From positions 1-64,000 of the forward strand of contig JANLFO010000001.1 in the NCBI GenBank assembly GCA_024653205.1: 64,000 bases of DNA, read 5' to 3'. The notes beneath the pieces are model-generated. The model made no database searches. It was not told the origin of the DNA and saw nothing but the letters and a program-made list of their open reading frames with translations. Below, piece by piece: positions 26,780 to 35,015 of this stretch. The first letter of the stretch is position 1. The number at the start of each line of letters is the position of its first letter. This stretch comes from Clostridia bacterium (GTDB lineage: Bacteria; Bacillota; DSM-521; Neomoorellales; SLTJ01). Position numbers and translations under genes: made by a program.

Positions 26780-28104
26780 GAGACCTCCGGAAAAGTGGAG
26801 ACGAGCGGCCCCGGGTAGCCTTTGCCACTCTGGGCTGCAAGGTGAACCAGAGCGAGGTTGAAGCCTTCCGGGAGCAGTTCCGGCGGCACGGCTACCGGGT
26901 GGTGCCCTTTGAGGAACCGGCAGAAGTGTACGTCGTCCACACCTGCACCGTGACCCACCTCGGCGACCGCAAGTGCCGGCAGGCGATCCGCCGGGCGGTG
27001 CGGCAGAACCCCGAGGCCACGGTGGTGGTGAGCGGCTGCTACGCCCAGGTGGCGCCCGAGGAAGTGCTGGCCATTCCCGGAGTGCGGGTGGTAGTGGGCA
27101 GCAAGGGCCGCCGGGACCTGGTGGAGGCGGTGGAGAGGGCCAGAGCCAGCCGGGAACCCCTGTGCCTGGTCCGGCCCTGGGAAGAAGGGGAGAGCTTCGA
27201 GGAGCTGCCGGTAGAGGGCGCGGAACGGGCCCGGGCCCTGGTGCGGGTGCAGGAAGGGTGCGACCACGCCTGCACCTACTGCCTGGTCCCGCGGGCCCGC
27301 GGCCCGGCGCGGAGCCGGTCCCCCGAGGCGGCCCGGGAGGAAGTGAAACGCCTGGTGCGCGCGGGCTTCCGGGAGATAGTGCTGACCGGGGTAAACCTGG
27401 GGGCCTACGGCCGGGACCTGGGCACCTCCCTGGCCGCCCTCCTGCGGGAACTGGTGCGCGTGCCCGGGCTGGGCCGGCTGCGGTTAAGCTCGGTGGAGCC
27501 GCAGTATTTCGGCCCGGAACTGGTGGGCGTGGTCGCGGCCGAGGAGAAGATCTGCCCCCACTGGCACATTCCCCTGCAGAGCGGCGACGGGGCCGTCCTG
27601 CGCCGCATGGGCCGGGGCTACACTCCGGAGGATTACCGCGCCCTGGTGGAGCGGCTCCGCCGGGGCCGGCCGGACGGGGCGGTTACCACCGACGTCATCG
27701 TGGGTTTCCCCGGGGAGGAAGAGGCGGCCTTCGGGCGCACGCTGGCCCTGGTGGAGGACGTGGGCTTCAGCCGGCTGCACGTATTCGCCTATTCTCCCCG
27801 GCGGGGCACTCCGGCGGCCGAGTTGCCCGGTCAAGTGCCGGCCGAGGTCAAGGCGGAGCGCAGCCGGCGGCTGCGGGCCCTGGGGCACCGGCTCGCCTGT
27901 GCCTATGCCGAGCGGTTCGTTGGCGGGGCGCTTACCGTACTGGTGGAAAGGGAGGCCGGGGATCGTCCGGGCCGGGTAGAGGGCCACAGCGAGAACTACA
28001 TCCGGGTGCGCCTTCCCGGCGGGCGGGAGCGGATCGGCGAGCTCGTCCCGGTGCGCATCGTCCGCCGCCGGGGGGAGGAACTGGAGGGCGAACCGGCGCT
28101 CTAG
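26776..28104 (+). CDS. mtaB: tRNA t6A37 methylthiotransferase
   Basis: Radical SAM enzyme that adds a methylthio group to t6A37 of tRNA (ms2t6A). The N-terminal cluster-binding cysteines are in TLGCKVNQ, HTCTVT and SGCYAQ. The radical SAM motif is CDHACTYC followed by LVPRARG. A C-terminal TRAM domain follows (VEGHSENYIRVRL). 442 residues. ATG 26776 overlaps the rsmE stop. A larger upstream frame belongs to another reading of rsmE. Confidence 0.95.
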   Translation: MRDLRKSGDERPRVAFATLGCKVNQSEVEAFREQFRRHGYRVVPFEEPAEVYVVHTCTVTHLGDRKCRQAIRRAVRQNPEATVVVSGCYAQVAPEEVLAIPGVRVVVGSKGRRDLVEAVERARASREPLCLVRPWEEGESFEELPVEGAERARALVRVQEGCDHACTYCLVPRARGPARSRSPEAAREEVKRLVRAGFREIVLTGVNLGAYGRDLGTSLAALLRELVRVPGLGRLRLSSVEPQYFGPELVGVVAAEEKICPHWHIPLQSGDGAVLRRMGRGYTPEDYRALVERLRRGRPDGAVTTDVIVGFPGEEEAAFGRTLALVEDVGFSRLHVFAYSPRRGTPAAELPGQVPAEVKAERSRRLRALGHRLACAYAERFVGGALTVLVEREAGDRPGRVEGHSENYIRVRLPGGRERIGELVPVRIVRRRGEELEGEPAL

Positions 28105-28215
28105 GCCGCTTGCCTCCGGGAACGGGCGGCAGGTAAAATGAGGGTGGGAGCGGCAGCCGCCTCCGCCGGGGGACGGCTCCCGGGCGCCCAGAAGTTGACA
28201 AACGGAGGGAAGAAA

Positions 28216-28557
28216 GTGGCCGACTGCATATTCTGCCGGATCGTTGCCGGAGAGATACCTTCGGAAAAGGTCTACCAGGACGACCTGGTGGTTGCCTTCC
28301 GGGACATACACCCGGTGGCGCCGGTGCACATCCTCATAGTGCCGCGCAAGCACGTGAGGCGCCTGACCGAGGTGACGGAGGCCGACCGGGACTGGCTGGT
28401 CCGAATCCAGGAAGTGGCGGCGGAACTGGCGCGCCGGGAAGGCGTGGCCGAGACCGGCTTCCGGGTGGTGGCCAATTTCGGGCCCGACGGGGGCCAGGAG
28501 GTGGAGCACGCCCATTACCACCTGGTGGGCGGCCGTCCCCTGGGCGGAATCGGGTAG
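28216..28557 (+). CDS. HIT-family hydrolase
   Basis: A 113-residue histidine-triad protein of the HINT type, which hydrolyses purine nucleoside phosphoramidates. The triad is HAHYHLVGG near the C-terminus, and the N-terminal [20 protein letters not shown] is typical. GTG 28216 follows AACGGAGGG; the longer frame upstream is unlikely. The physiological substrate is unknown for most bacterial members. Confidence 0.92.
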   Translation: MADCIFCRIVAGEIPSEKVYQDDLVVAFRDIHPVAPVHILIVPRKHVRRLTEVTEADRDWLVRIQEVAAELARREGVAETGFRVVANFGPDGGQEVEHAHYHLVGGRPLGGIG

Positions 28558-28590
28558 GCAGCACCGGGGCGGTAACTGTATATCCTTGTC

Positions 28591-28748
28591 CTGGCAGCCC
28601 TGGTTCCCCCTAGTACCGGTCGCTTCGCCGACTAAACTAGGGATCGAGCTGCGGCCTCCGGCGGGCCGCCCGCGCAAGAACCCGTTCATGGCGCCGGCGC
28701 GGCTTCGGCCGTCCAGAGGCCTAGCGCCCGCCTCTACCCTTCTGCCAG
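28591..28748. repeat. Dispersed palindromic element, copy F (inverted, shortened)
   Basis: A reverse-orientation copy of about 158 bp closed by a short stem: CTGGCAG (28591-28597) and CTGCCAG (28742-28748). It holds CCTGGTTCCCCCTAGTACCG, GGTCGCTTCGCCGACT, CTAAACTAGGGATCGAGC and ATGGCGCCGGCGCGGCTTCG. The left-half hairpin is deleted. It ends 33 nt before the rpsU promoter. Confidence 0.8.
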
Positions 28749-28781
28749 AGAGCGATGTGGACAGCCCCGGGACGGCGGTAA

Positions 28782-28810
28782 TTGACGATACTTCGTTCCT
28801 GGGGTATAAT
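28782..28810 (+). promoter_or_regulatory. rpsU promoter
   Basis: TTGACG (28782-28787), 17-bp spacer, perfect TATAAT (28805-28810). Predicted transcription starts near 28817 and gives a leader of about 60 nt with a small hairpin (GCCTGGTACACAGGC). Confidence 0.85.
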
Positions 28811-28879
28811 CTTGGAGGCAAGAAGCCTGGTACACAGGCCGTGGCTGGCGTAAGCCGGGGTAAGGGGGGAGGGAAGCTT

Positions 28880-29056
28880 CTGATCGAGGTACGCGTAGGT
28901 AAAGGCGAAACCCTGGACAGCGCCCTCAAGCGCTTTAAGCGAACCCTGCAAAAGGACGGGGTTCTGGCCGAAGTCCGCAAGCGCGAACACTACCTGCCGC
29001 CGAGCGTGAAAAGGAAGAAAAAGTCGGCAGCCGCCCGCAGACGGCGGGGCCGGTAA
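28880..29056 (+). CDS. rpsU: 30S ribosomal protein S21
   Basis: Small-subunit protein. The product reads [20 protein letters not shown], then [20 protein letters not shown], about 58 residues and highly basic. The homologous block begins at the EVRVGK segment, but no ATG, GTG or TTG is there. The strong GGGGGGAGGG at 28864-28873 points to CTG 28880 (6 nt away) or ATC 28883. An in-frame GTG at 28841 has no ribosome-binding site and would add 13 residues. A terminator follows about 80 nt downstream. Confidence 0.93.
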   Translation: MIEVRVGKGETLDSALKRFKRTLQKDGVLAEVRKREHYLPPSVKRKKKSAAARRRRGR

Positions 29057-29133
29057 GCCGCAGAGCGTAAGGTCCTCCCCTCAATCGTCAATCTACCTGC
29101 AGCCGGCCGCGGTGAGAGTGGCGGTGCCAAAAC

Positions 29134-29167
29134 GGTCCGGTGTAAACGCCGGACCTTATCTTTTTCT
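29134..29167 (+). terminator. Rho-independent terminator after rpsU
   Basis: GGTCCGG (29134-29140), 8-nt loop, CCGGACC (29149-29155), then TTATCTTTTTCTT. Confidence 0.85.
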
Positions 29168-29267
29168 TGCTCCCCGACCCGGCCCCGGCGGTGCGGGCTT
29201 CCGGCTGCTGGTAATTGTCGCCAGGGCCGGCGCATAACCTTCATAGTGGGTTCGGGAGGGGAGAGCT

Positions 29268-29561
29268 TTGGCCGGAAGAGAGAATTCCGGCTTCGGCCGG
29301 AGGTGGCGTAATCGGTTGGCCGGGGTGCTGGATCTGCCGCGGGACGTGCTGATCGACCTGCCCAAGGTGACGCTGGTCGGAACCGTACAGGTCACCGTGG
29401 AAAACCACCGGGGCCTCATAGAGTTTACCCCGCAGCGCGTGCGGATCGCGGCCAAGGAGGGGGCGGTGGAAGTAGAGGGAGAGCGGCTCACCCTGCGCCT
29501 GGTCCTGCCGGAAGAGATCATTCTTGAGGGGCAGGTGCGCACGGTGAGTTTCTTCTCCTGA
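29268..29561 (+). CDS. yqfC: Sporulation protein YqfC
   Basis: A 97-residue YabP/YqfC-family protein. The segment LDLPRDVLIDLPKVTLVGTV and IEFTPQRVRIAAKEGAVEVE fits the beta-rich family. Expressed in the mother cell and needed for late sporulation in Bacillus; molecular role unknown. TTG start after GGGAGAGC. It lies 13 nt from yqfD, as expected. Confidence 0.9.
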   Translation: MAGRENSGFGRRWRNRLAGVLDLPRDVLIDLPKVTLVGTVQVTVENHRGLIEFTPQRVRIAAKEGAVEVEGERLTLRLVLPEEIILEGQVRTVSFFS

Positions 29562-29574
29562 GGAGGTGGGGCGC

Positions 29575-30837
29575 TTGCGCAGCTGGCAGGCCTTCTTGGG
29601 CGGCTACATAACGGTACGGGTCACGGGGTCCAACCCGGAGCGGTTGCTGAACCTGGCCCTATCCAGGGGCGTGGCCCTCTGGGATGTGCGGCGCACGGGC
29701 ACGGACCAGCTGCACCTTAAGGCGCGGGCGGCGCATTTTTTCCTCTTGCGCCACCTGGCCCGGCAGGCCCGGTGCCGCGTCCGGATCACGGGCAAGCGCG
29801 GCCTGCCCTTTCTTCTGGGCCGCCTCCGGCGCCGGCCGGGTTTTGCGGCCGGCCTGCTCTTTTTCGTTCTGGCCCTCTACCTGGCCGGATCGCTGATCTG
29901 GGAGGTCCGGGTGCGGTTTCCCGAACCGGTACGCTATAACCGCGAGGAGACGGTCTTGGCCGAGGCCCGGGCGCTGGGCCTGCGGCCGGGCGCCTGGAGG
30001 GCGGCCGTGGACACGCAGCACCTGGCCCACCAGCTTGCCCGCCGGCTGCCCCAGGCGGCCTACGTGGGCGTGCGCCTTGAGGGCGTTCGGGCCACGATAG
30101 AGGTGGTGGAAAGGGTTCTTCCTCCTTCTTCGGCCGAAGCGGCCCACATTGTGGCCGCCAAAGCCGGACTGGTAGAGGAGGTGCTGGTGGTGTGCGGTGA
30201 GCCCCGGGTCCGGCCCGGCGACGTGGTTCGGCCCGGCCAGGTACTCATATCCGGAATTATCCGCACTCCTTCGGGAGGGTCGGTGGTACGCGCCGAAGGC
30301 CGGGTTCAGGCCCGGGTTTGGTACCGGGTTCGGGCGGCGGTTCCCCTGGTGGAGACAAGGGAGGTGGCCACCGGCCGCGTCAGCGTGTCTTACCGGTTGG
30401 GGCTGGCGGGCCGAGAAGTACGCCTGTGGGGTCCGCAGGCGCCGCCCTACCCGCTTTGCCGCGTGGAGAAGGCCGGTACCGGGCCCGTAGCTCTGGGGAA
30501 CTACCGGCTGCCTTTTTCCCTCTCGCGGGTAAGCTATCACGAGTTGCGGCGGGAGGAGACATACCGTACCGCCAGGGAAGCGGAAGAACTGGCGCGATCC
30601 GAGGCGCGCCGGCTCCTGGCCGAACGCGTGCCGGCCTCGGCGCGGGTGCTGAATGTCAAGCTGGAACCGGCGCAGGCCGTGGGCCGTACGGTGGTGGTGC
30701 AGGGACTGGCAGAGACCACAGAAGACATCGGTCGACTCTATCCCCTGGCCGGGGATTCCGGTACCCCCTCCGCCCGTTCGTTCCCCGCTGCGCGGGTGCC
30801 GGGTCAACAGCATGCGGTTAGTTGCCCCGCCACCTGA
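29575..30837 (+). CDS. yqfD: Sporulation protein YqfD
   Basis: A 420-residue membrane-associated sporulation protein. Opening SWQAFLGGYITVRVTGSNPE, one strong transmembrane segment (FAAGLLFFVLALYLAGSLIW, about residues 95-115), then a large beta-rich extracytoplasmic part including GDVVRPGQVLISGII. TTG 29575 is placed 8 nt after AGGAGG. The C-terminal 40 residues after LAETTEDIG are Pro/Ala/Arg-rich and look like an extension unlike the family. The end overlaps the convergent Gre-like gene by 20 nt. phoH, the usual next gene, lies 19 kb away. Confidence 0.9.
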   Translation: MRSWQAFLGGYITVRVTGSNPERLLNLALSRGVALWDVRRTGTDQLHLKARAAHFFLLRHLARQARCRVRITGKRGLPFLLGRLRRRPGFAAGLLFFVLALYLAGSLIWEVRVRFPEPVRYNREETVLAEARALGLRPGAWRAAVDTQHLAHQLARRLPQAAYVGVRLEGVRATIEVVERVLPPSSAEAAHIVAAKAGLVEEVLVVCGEPRVRPGDVVRPGQVLISGIIRTPSGGSVVRAEGRVQARVWYRVRAAVPLVETREVATGRVSVSYRLGLAGREVRLWGPQAPPYPLCRVEKAGTGPVALGNYRLPFSLSRVSYHELRREETYRTAREAEELARSEARRLLAERVPASARVLNVKLEPAQAVGRTVVVQGLAETTEDIGRLYPLAGDSGTPSARSFPAARVPGQQHAVSCPAT

Positions 30838-31267
30838 TGGACCTCACCCGGTAGCGGAAGACTCCCCCCGGCGCGTGAACCGTCACTTCGTCGCCCAACC
30901 GCCTCAGCAGCAGGGCCTTTCCTACCGGCGATATATAGGAGATGTCACCACCCCTTACGTCGCCCGAGAAAGGAGCCACCAGGCGAAAGCGGTGAACCTC
31001 CTGCGTCGACAGATCCTCTACTTCGACCTCGCTGCCGATGGTCACAAAGGGCAGGGCATCACCCCCCGTGCCTTCTTTGCCCATTTCCCTTACCAGGGCC
31101 TCGACCTGCCGGATGTATAGCTCGACGAGCCGTTTCAGCTCCTCGCGCTCCCTCGAGGACTCCTGAAAGTAGGTTTCAAGCAGTTTTGCCTTCTGCTCCT
31201 CCACCTCTGCCAGATGCTTTACCAGGCTTTCGAACAGGGTCGGTGACCCCTTGAGCTTCCGTGCCAT
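30818..31267 (-). CDS. GreA/GreB C-terminal-domain protein
   Basis: A 149-residue protein with a predicted N-terminal coiled coil (FESLVKHLAEVEEQKAKLLE and ELKRLVELYIRQVEALVREM) and a Gre-type C-terminal domain (FVTIGSEVEVEDLSTQEVHR, ISYISPVGKALLLRRLGDEV). Gre factors insert their coiled coil into the RNA polymerase secondary channel. This one is shorter in the coiled coil than GreA, so it may be an RNA polymerase-binding regulator of another type. ATG 31267 follows GGGGGGAGCAGG. It converges on yqfD, with its own promoter. Confidence 0.82.
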   Translation of the reverse strand: MARKLKGSPTLFESLVKHLAEVEEQKAKLLETYFQESSREREELKRLVELYIRQVEALVREMGKEGTGGDALPFVTIGSEVEVEDLSTQEVHRFRLVAPFSGDVRGGDISYISPVGKALLLRRLGDEVTVHAPGGVFRYRVRSIRWRGN

Positions 31268-31357
31268 TTCCTGCTCCCCCCGCGAGCCATTAAATGGAAA
31301 GGCGGTCAATAAAGCAAAGGGGCGCCTCGTCGCCCAACGAGACACCCGGTTGCCAGC

Positions 31358-31386
31358 ATCGTACCACAGATTACAGCCGTTGTCAA
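31358..31386 (-). promoter_or_regulatory. Promoter of the Gre-like gene
   Basis: Minus strand TTGACA (31381-31386), 17-bp spacer, TACGAT (31358-31363). The leader of roughly 85 nt contains a GC-rich inverted repeat (CTCGTCGCCCAACGAG at 31326-31341). Confidence 0.75.
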
Positions 31387-31522
31387 CGGTGGTCAGATCT
31401 GCCTATTTAATGGAGGCAGATGAATTTTTTAGGACGGCCGAGGGCTGGATGGAGGCGTGCAGTCCCGTGGCTTGCTGCCGTTTTGGCGCCGTGTTAAGAT
31501 GAAGGCGTAAGGATGATCAAGC

Positions 31523-31918
31523 ATGTCCAAGCAATCGGTAGTGGGACTGGCCAAGAGCATACTGGAGCCGGTGGAGCAGGTAAAGATGGCCTTCCTATTT
31601 GGCTCGAGGGCCACGGCCAGGGCGAGGTCGGACTCTGATGTGGACATAGCGGTGTACTGGGAGCCAAGACCGAGCAGGAGACAGCGAGAACGTGTGTGGG
31701 AAGGTTTGGAGAAGGCCTTAGGCACCGAGGTGGACCTGGTCGACCTTAACGATTGCCCGGCGACCCTAGCCTGGGAAGCCCTTCAGGGCATCCCCCTTAT
31801 CAAGAGGGATGAGCGTTTCCATCTGGAGTACATGCTCGAGGTTTCCCGCGAAGCGGAAGACTGGCAGGAATACCTCTTCGACTTGTGGCGGTGGCGCCGG
31901 CGCCTGGCAAGACAGTAA
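31523..31918 (+). CDS. MNT-type nucleotidyltransferase, partner not seen
   Basis: A 131-residue minimal nucleotidyltransferase (MntA-type). The active-site motif is LFGSRATARARSDSDVDIAV, i.e. GS followed by D-x-D, with a later ELE-like acidic strand (EVDLVDLND). Such proteins are usually antitoxins for an adjacent HEPN ribonuclease and can AMPylate it. No HEPN gene with an RX4-6H motif is adjacent on either strand, so this copy is an orphan or has lost its partner. ATG 31523; the ribosome-binding site is weak. Confidence 0.85.
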   Translation: MSKQSVVGLAKSILEPVEQVKMAFLFGSRATARARSDSDVDIAVYWEPRPSRRQRERVWEGLEKALGTEVDLVDLNDCPATLAWEALQGIPLIKRDERFHLEYMLEVSREAEDWQEYLFDLWRWRRRLARQ

Positions 31919-32067
31919 GACCTGAAGGGGGAGGGGGTAATGAGTCCGCTTCCTCCGCTACGGACCGCAGCTTCTGACTAAGTTCATGGAGATCGTAGAG
32001 AAGAAGTTGGAGGAGAGCGCAGAAGAAGCCTAGAGAAGCTTAGAGAAGCCGAGGAGGCGACAGGCTA

Positions 32068-32274
32068 TTGTTTGGTAAAAGGGAGCCGGAACCGGCACAA
32101 GTCCTGGGAAAGAACCTGGCCTGCCACGTGTGCGGGCACGACAAGTTCTGGCGCCGCGAGGCCCAGTTGAATACGGCGGTGGCCACTTTCTTTAACCTCG
32201 ACTGGACCAACCCCTCGGCCACCTGTCTGATCTGCGCCCGCTGCGGGTACATTCACTGGTTCCTACCGGAGTAG
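32068..32274 (+). CDS. Small zinc-ribbon protein
   Basis: A 68-residue protein with two cysteine knuckles, CHVCGHDKFWRR and CLICARCGYIHWF. TAVATFFNLDWTNPSATC lies between them. The pattern predicts one zinc site. I recall similar unnamed small proteins in Bacillota, but no function. TTG start after GAGGAGG. Upstream lies a short A/G-rich direct repeat (AGAGAAGC, twice within 32018-32050). Confidence 0.8.
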   Translation: MFGKREPEPAQVLGKNLACHVCGHDKFWRREAQLNTAVATFFNLDWTNPSATCLICARCGYIHWFLPE

Positions 32275-32395
32275 GGCGAGCGTAGGCGTTACCCGACAAG
32301 ACCGCTTCTCCCTCCAACGCAAAGCTTATACGTCCTCGTAGTGGTCGGCGCCTTATGGTAAGGCAGCGACGCGGAGCTTCGGAGGGGTCAGACCA

Positions 32396-32992
32396 GTGTC
32401 ACAAGAACCCTGCCCGGCGGTGTTATACCAGTGGAAGGGGCGAGGACGGTTGGGCGAAGGCAGGCCGGAAACGGTGAGGCGGACGCAGGAGTTCGAGGAG
32501 CTGTACCGCCGCTACTATTCCCAGGTAGTGCGCCACCTCACGTTCCTGGTGGGCGAGCGGGCGGCGGCCGAGGAACTCGCTCAGGAAGCTTTTCTCAAGC
32601 TCTACGCCACGCCCCCGCCGCGGGAAGAGAACCTCCTGGGCTGGCTCTACCTGGTGGGAGGTCGCCTGGCCCTGAATGCCTTGCGGGGCGAGAAACGGCG
32701 GCGCCGGCGCGAGGAGCAATGGGTAAGGCAACATTGCCCCGAGGTTGTCCCCCTGGAGGAGGCGGCCCTGCGCCGGGCCGCGGTTCAGCGGGTGCGGCGG
32801 ATTCTGGAAGGCCTCAGGCCGCGCGAGCGCCTGGCCCTCCTCCTGCGCCATGCGGGCTTTACCTACCGCGAGATCGGCGAAGTACTGGGCGTAGAGCCGG
32901 GCTCGGTGGGCACCATTCTCGCCCGCGCCCAGAAGAGTTTTCTCGCCCGCTACCGCCAAGAGAAAGGAGGCGACGGGGATGATCTGTTTTGA
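32396..32992 (+). CDS. ECF-type RNA polymerase sigma factor
   Basis: A 198-residue group 4 sigma factor. Region 2 has FEELYRRYYSQVVRHLTFLV and AAEELAQEAFLKLY, and the region 4 helix-turn-helix is YREIGEVLGVEPGSVGTILA. GTG 32396 follows GGAGGGG. Its 3' end overlaps the zinc-finger anti-sigma gene by 14 nt. It heads a co-directional cluster running to 49969 and presumably controls it. A possible ECF-like AAC (32316-32318) and CGTA (32337-32340) pair lies upstream. Confidence 0.92.
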   Translation: MSQEPCPAVLYQWKGRGRLGEGRPETVRRTQEFEELYRRYYSQVVRHLTFLVGERAAAEELAQEAFLKLYATPPPREENLLGWLYLVGGRLALNALRGEKRRRRREEQWVRQHCPEVVPLEEAALRRAAVQRVRRILEGLRPRERLALLLRHAGFTYREIGEVLGVEPGSVGTILARAQKSFLARYRQEKGGDGDDLF

Positions 32993-34118
32993 CGAGGGCC
33001 GGCTCCTGGCCTACCTGGACGGGCAGCTTTCCCCGCGGGAGAGCAGGGAAGTAGGCGCGCACCTTGCGGCCTGCCCGCGCTGCCGGGAGGTTCTGGCCGG
33101 CTTGGCCGCGGCCAGAGAACAGGTTGGCCGTCTCCTTTCTCCCTACCATTTGGCCGCCCTGAACCTGCCGGTGCCGCAACCGCCGGCTTGGCCAAAGTCG
33201 CCCCGTGCCGACGCCCCCAAAACCGGGAAAGGAGTTGTGTCCTGGATGCGCCGCCATTACCAGTGGATTGCCGCCGCGGCGGTAGTAGCCCTCTTTTTCG
33301 GCTACGCGCCCGCCCGCAGCCTGGCCTCGCAGTTCTTAAGCATCTTCCGGGTGGAAAGGGTCCAGCTTCTACACTTTGATCCGGCCGACGTGGCCGAATT
33401 GAACGAGGCCCTTCGCGCCGCAGGAGATCTGAGCGTCGACAATTTCGGCCGGGTCCAGACCCGGTCGCTGCCCGCCGGTCCCGAGTTGGGCGAAGGGCAA
33501 CTGCCCGGAGCCCTGGGCGGCTATACCTTGCAGAAGACCGGCACCGACTCCGGCACGCTGGTTATGATCACGCCGGACGTGGAGGGCATCAACGCCTTCC
33601 TGGCCGGGCTGGGCAGCGGCGTCCTGATGCCGGCCGAGCTTGACGGCCGCACCTTCAAGCTCACCATGCCGCCCGCCCTGTATGCCTGTTACAGAGACGA
33701 GAAGACCGGCAAGGAGCTAAACCTCAGCCGCTCGCCGGCACCGACGCTGGAAGTGCCTCCGGGCGTAGACATGGCGGCGGTGCGCCAAGCGCTCCTGGCT
33801 CTGCCCATCCTGCCTCGCGATCTCAAGCGGGCTCTGGAAGGGATAGAGGACTGGACCCGCACCCTGCCGGTGCCTGATTTCGGCGGCCGCGCCGAGGAGA
33901 TTGCCCTGGACGGGGCGCCCGGGATCTTCGTGCCGGGCCGGGAGAGGCCGGCCGACCGCAAGACCTCCGGGGAGATGCCGGAAGGAGAGTACTACGGCCC
34001 GACGATCATGCTCTGGTATCGCCACGGGATCTGGACGGTCCTGGCAGGCGACTCTGAGCTGAGCAAGGAAGAAGCCTTTGCCCTTGCCCGGCAACTGGAG
34101 GCGGCTTATGGTCGTTGA
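32979..34118 (+). CDS. Zinc-finger (ZAS) transmembrane anti-sigma factor
   Basis: A 379-residue anti-sigma protein. The N-terminal zf-HC2/ZAS motif is HLAACPRCREVLAGL with an upstream cysteine in MICFDEG. One transmembrane helix (WIAAAAVVALFFGYAPA, about residues 91-107) follows a short cytoplasmic linker. The rest, about 270 residues, is a predicted extracytoplasmic sensor with no domain I recognise. ATG lies within the end of the sigma gene. By family logic it sequesters the sigma factor until an envelope signal arrives. Confidence 0.87.
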   Translation: MICFDEGRLLAYLDGQLSPRESREVGAHLAACPRCREVLAGLAAAREQVGRLLSPYHLAALNLPVPQPPAWPKSPRADAPKTGKGVVSWMRRHYQWIAAAAVVALFFGYAPARSLASQFLSIFRVERVQLLHFDPADVAELNEALRAAGDLSVDNFGRVQTRSLPAGPELGEGQLPGALGGYTLQKTGTDSGTLVMITPDVEGINAFLAGLGSGVLMPAELDGRTFKLTMPPALYACYRDEKTGKELNLSRSPAPTLEVPPGVDMAAVRQALLALPILPRDLKRALEGIEDWTRTLPVPDFGGRAEEIALDGAPGIFVPGRERPADRKTSGEMPEGEYYGPTIMLWYRHGIWTVLAGDSELSKEEAFALARQLEAAYGR

Positions 34119-35015
34119 GACCCACGGTCTTACCAAGGTATATCCCGGCGGCGGCGGCTGCCGGGATATTACTCTTAGCGTGGGTGAGGGCGAGGTGTTC
34201 GGTCTTCTGGGGCCCAACGGCGCGGGCAAGAGCACTTTTGTCAAGGTCCTGGTGGGGCTCTTGTCGCCCACGTCGGGGCAGGCCTGCCTTTTCGGCCGGC
34301 CTCCGCGTGACCCGGCGGCCCGCCGGCAGATAGGTTTCCTCCCCGAGAATTTCCGCTACCCCGACTGGCTCACGGTAAGGGAACTCCTCGCCGTTCACGG
34401 GGGCCTCGCCGGCCTGGCACCGGCGGAAATCAAGGAGGCCGTTCCCAGGGTGCTGGAGCTGGTGCGCCTGTCCGGGTTGGAGCGGAAAAAGGTGGGCACC
34501 TTCAGCAAGGGCATGCAGCAGCGCCTGGGTCTGGCCGCGGCCCTCCTGGGCCGCCCCAGGTTGCTCTTCCTGGACGAGCCCACTTCGGCCCTGGACCCCG
34601 TCGGCCGTCAGGAGGTGCGCCGCCTTAGGACCTGAAAGAAGCCGGGGTCACCGTTTTCCTGAACAGCCATCTGCTGGGCGAGGTGGAGCGGGTCTGCAGC
34701 CGCGTGGGCATCCTGAAGGACGGCCGCCTGGTGGCCGCCGGCGAACTCCAGTCCCTGCTGCAAACCGCCCTGGAGGTCGAGATCGAGATCGACCGGGTGG
34801 ACGAGGGCCTGCTGGCCGCCCTGCGCCCCCTGGTTCGGGATTTGCGCCGGGAGGGCACAAGTATCATCGCCCGAGTCGCAGAACGGGAGGACCTTCCCCG
34901 CCTGGCCCGGGCCGTGGTGGAGCGGGGTCTGGCCCTGTACGCCCTGCGGCCCCGCAGCAATTCGCTGGAGGACGTCTTTCTGGATCTGGTGGCCGGAGGC
35001 GAGGACCATGGCTAG
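34108..35015 (+). pseudogene. ABC transporter ATPase with an apparent frameshift
   Basis: A CcmA-type ABC ATPase. Walker A is GPNGAGKST, the signature is FSKGMQQRLGLA and Walker B is LLFLDEPTSALDP. The first frame stops at 34633-34635. The remaining protein, beginning DLKEAGVTVFLNSHLLGEVE with the H-loop histidine, continues in another frame from 34629 to 35015. A single-base deletion near 34627-34629 would explain it. No slippery heptamer is seen, so I favour a mutation or sequencing error over programmed shifting. If real, the H-loop is lost and the ATPase is inactive. ATG lies inside the end of the anti-sigma gene. Confidence 0.85.

Noticed and set aside
32316-32340. ECF autoregulatory promoter AAC-N18-CGTA upstream of the sigma gene
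   Set aside because: Spacing is one to two bases longer than usual and a single instance cannot be distinguished from chance.
34621-34635. Programmed frameshift in the ABC ATPase
   Set aside because: No slippery heptamer or downstream pseudoknot, and the new frame has its own TAG two codons before the join. A simple indel is more likely.
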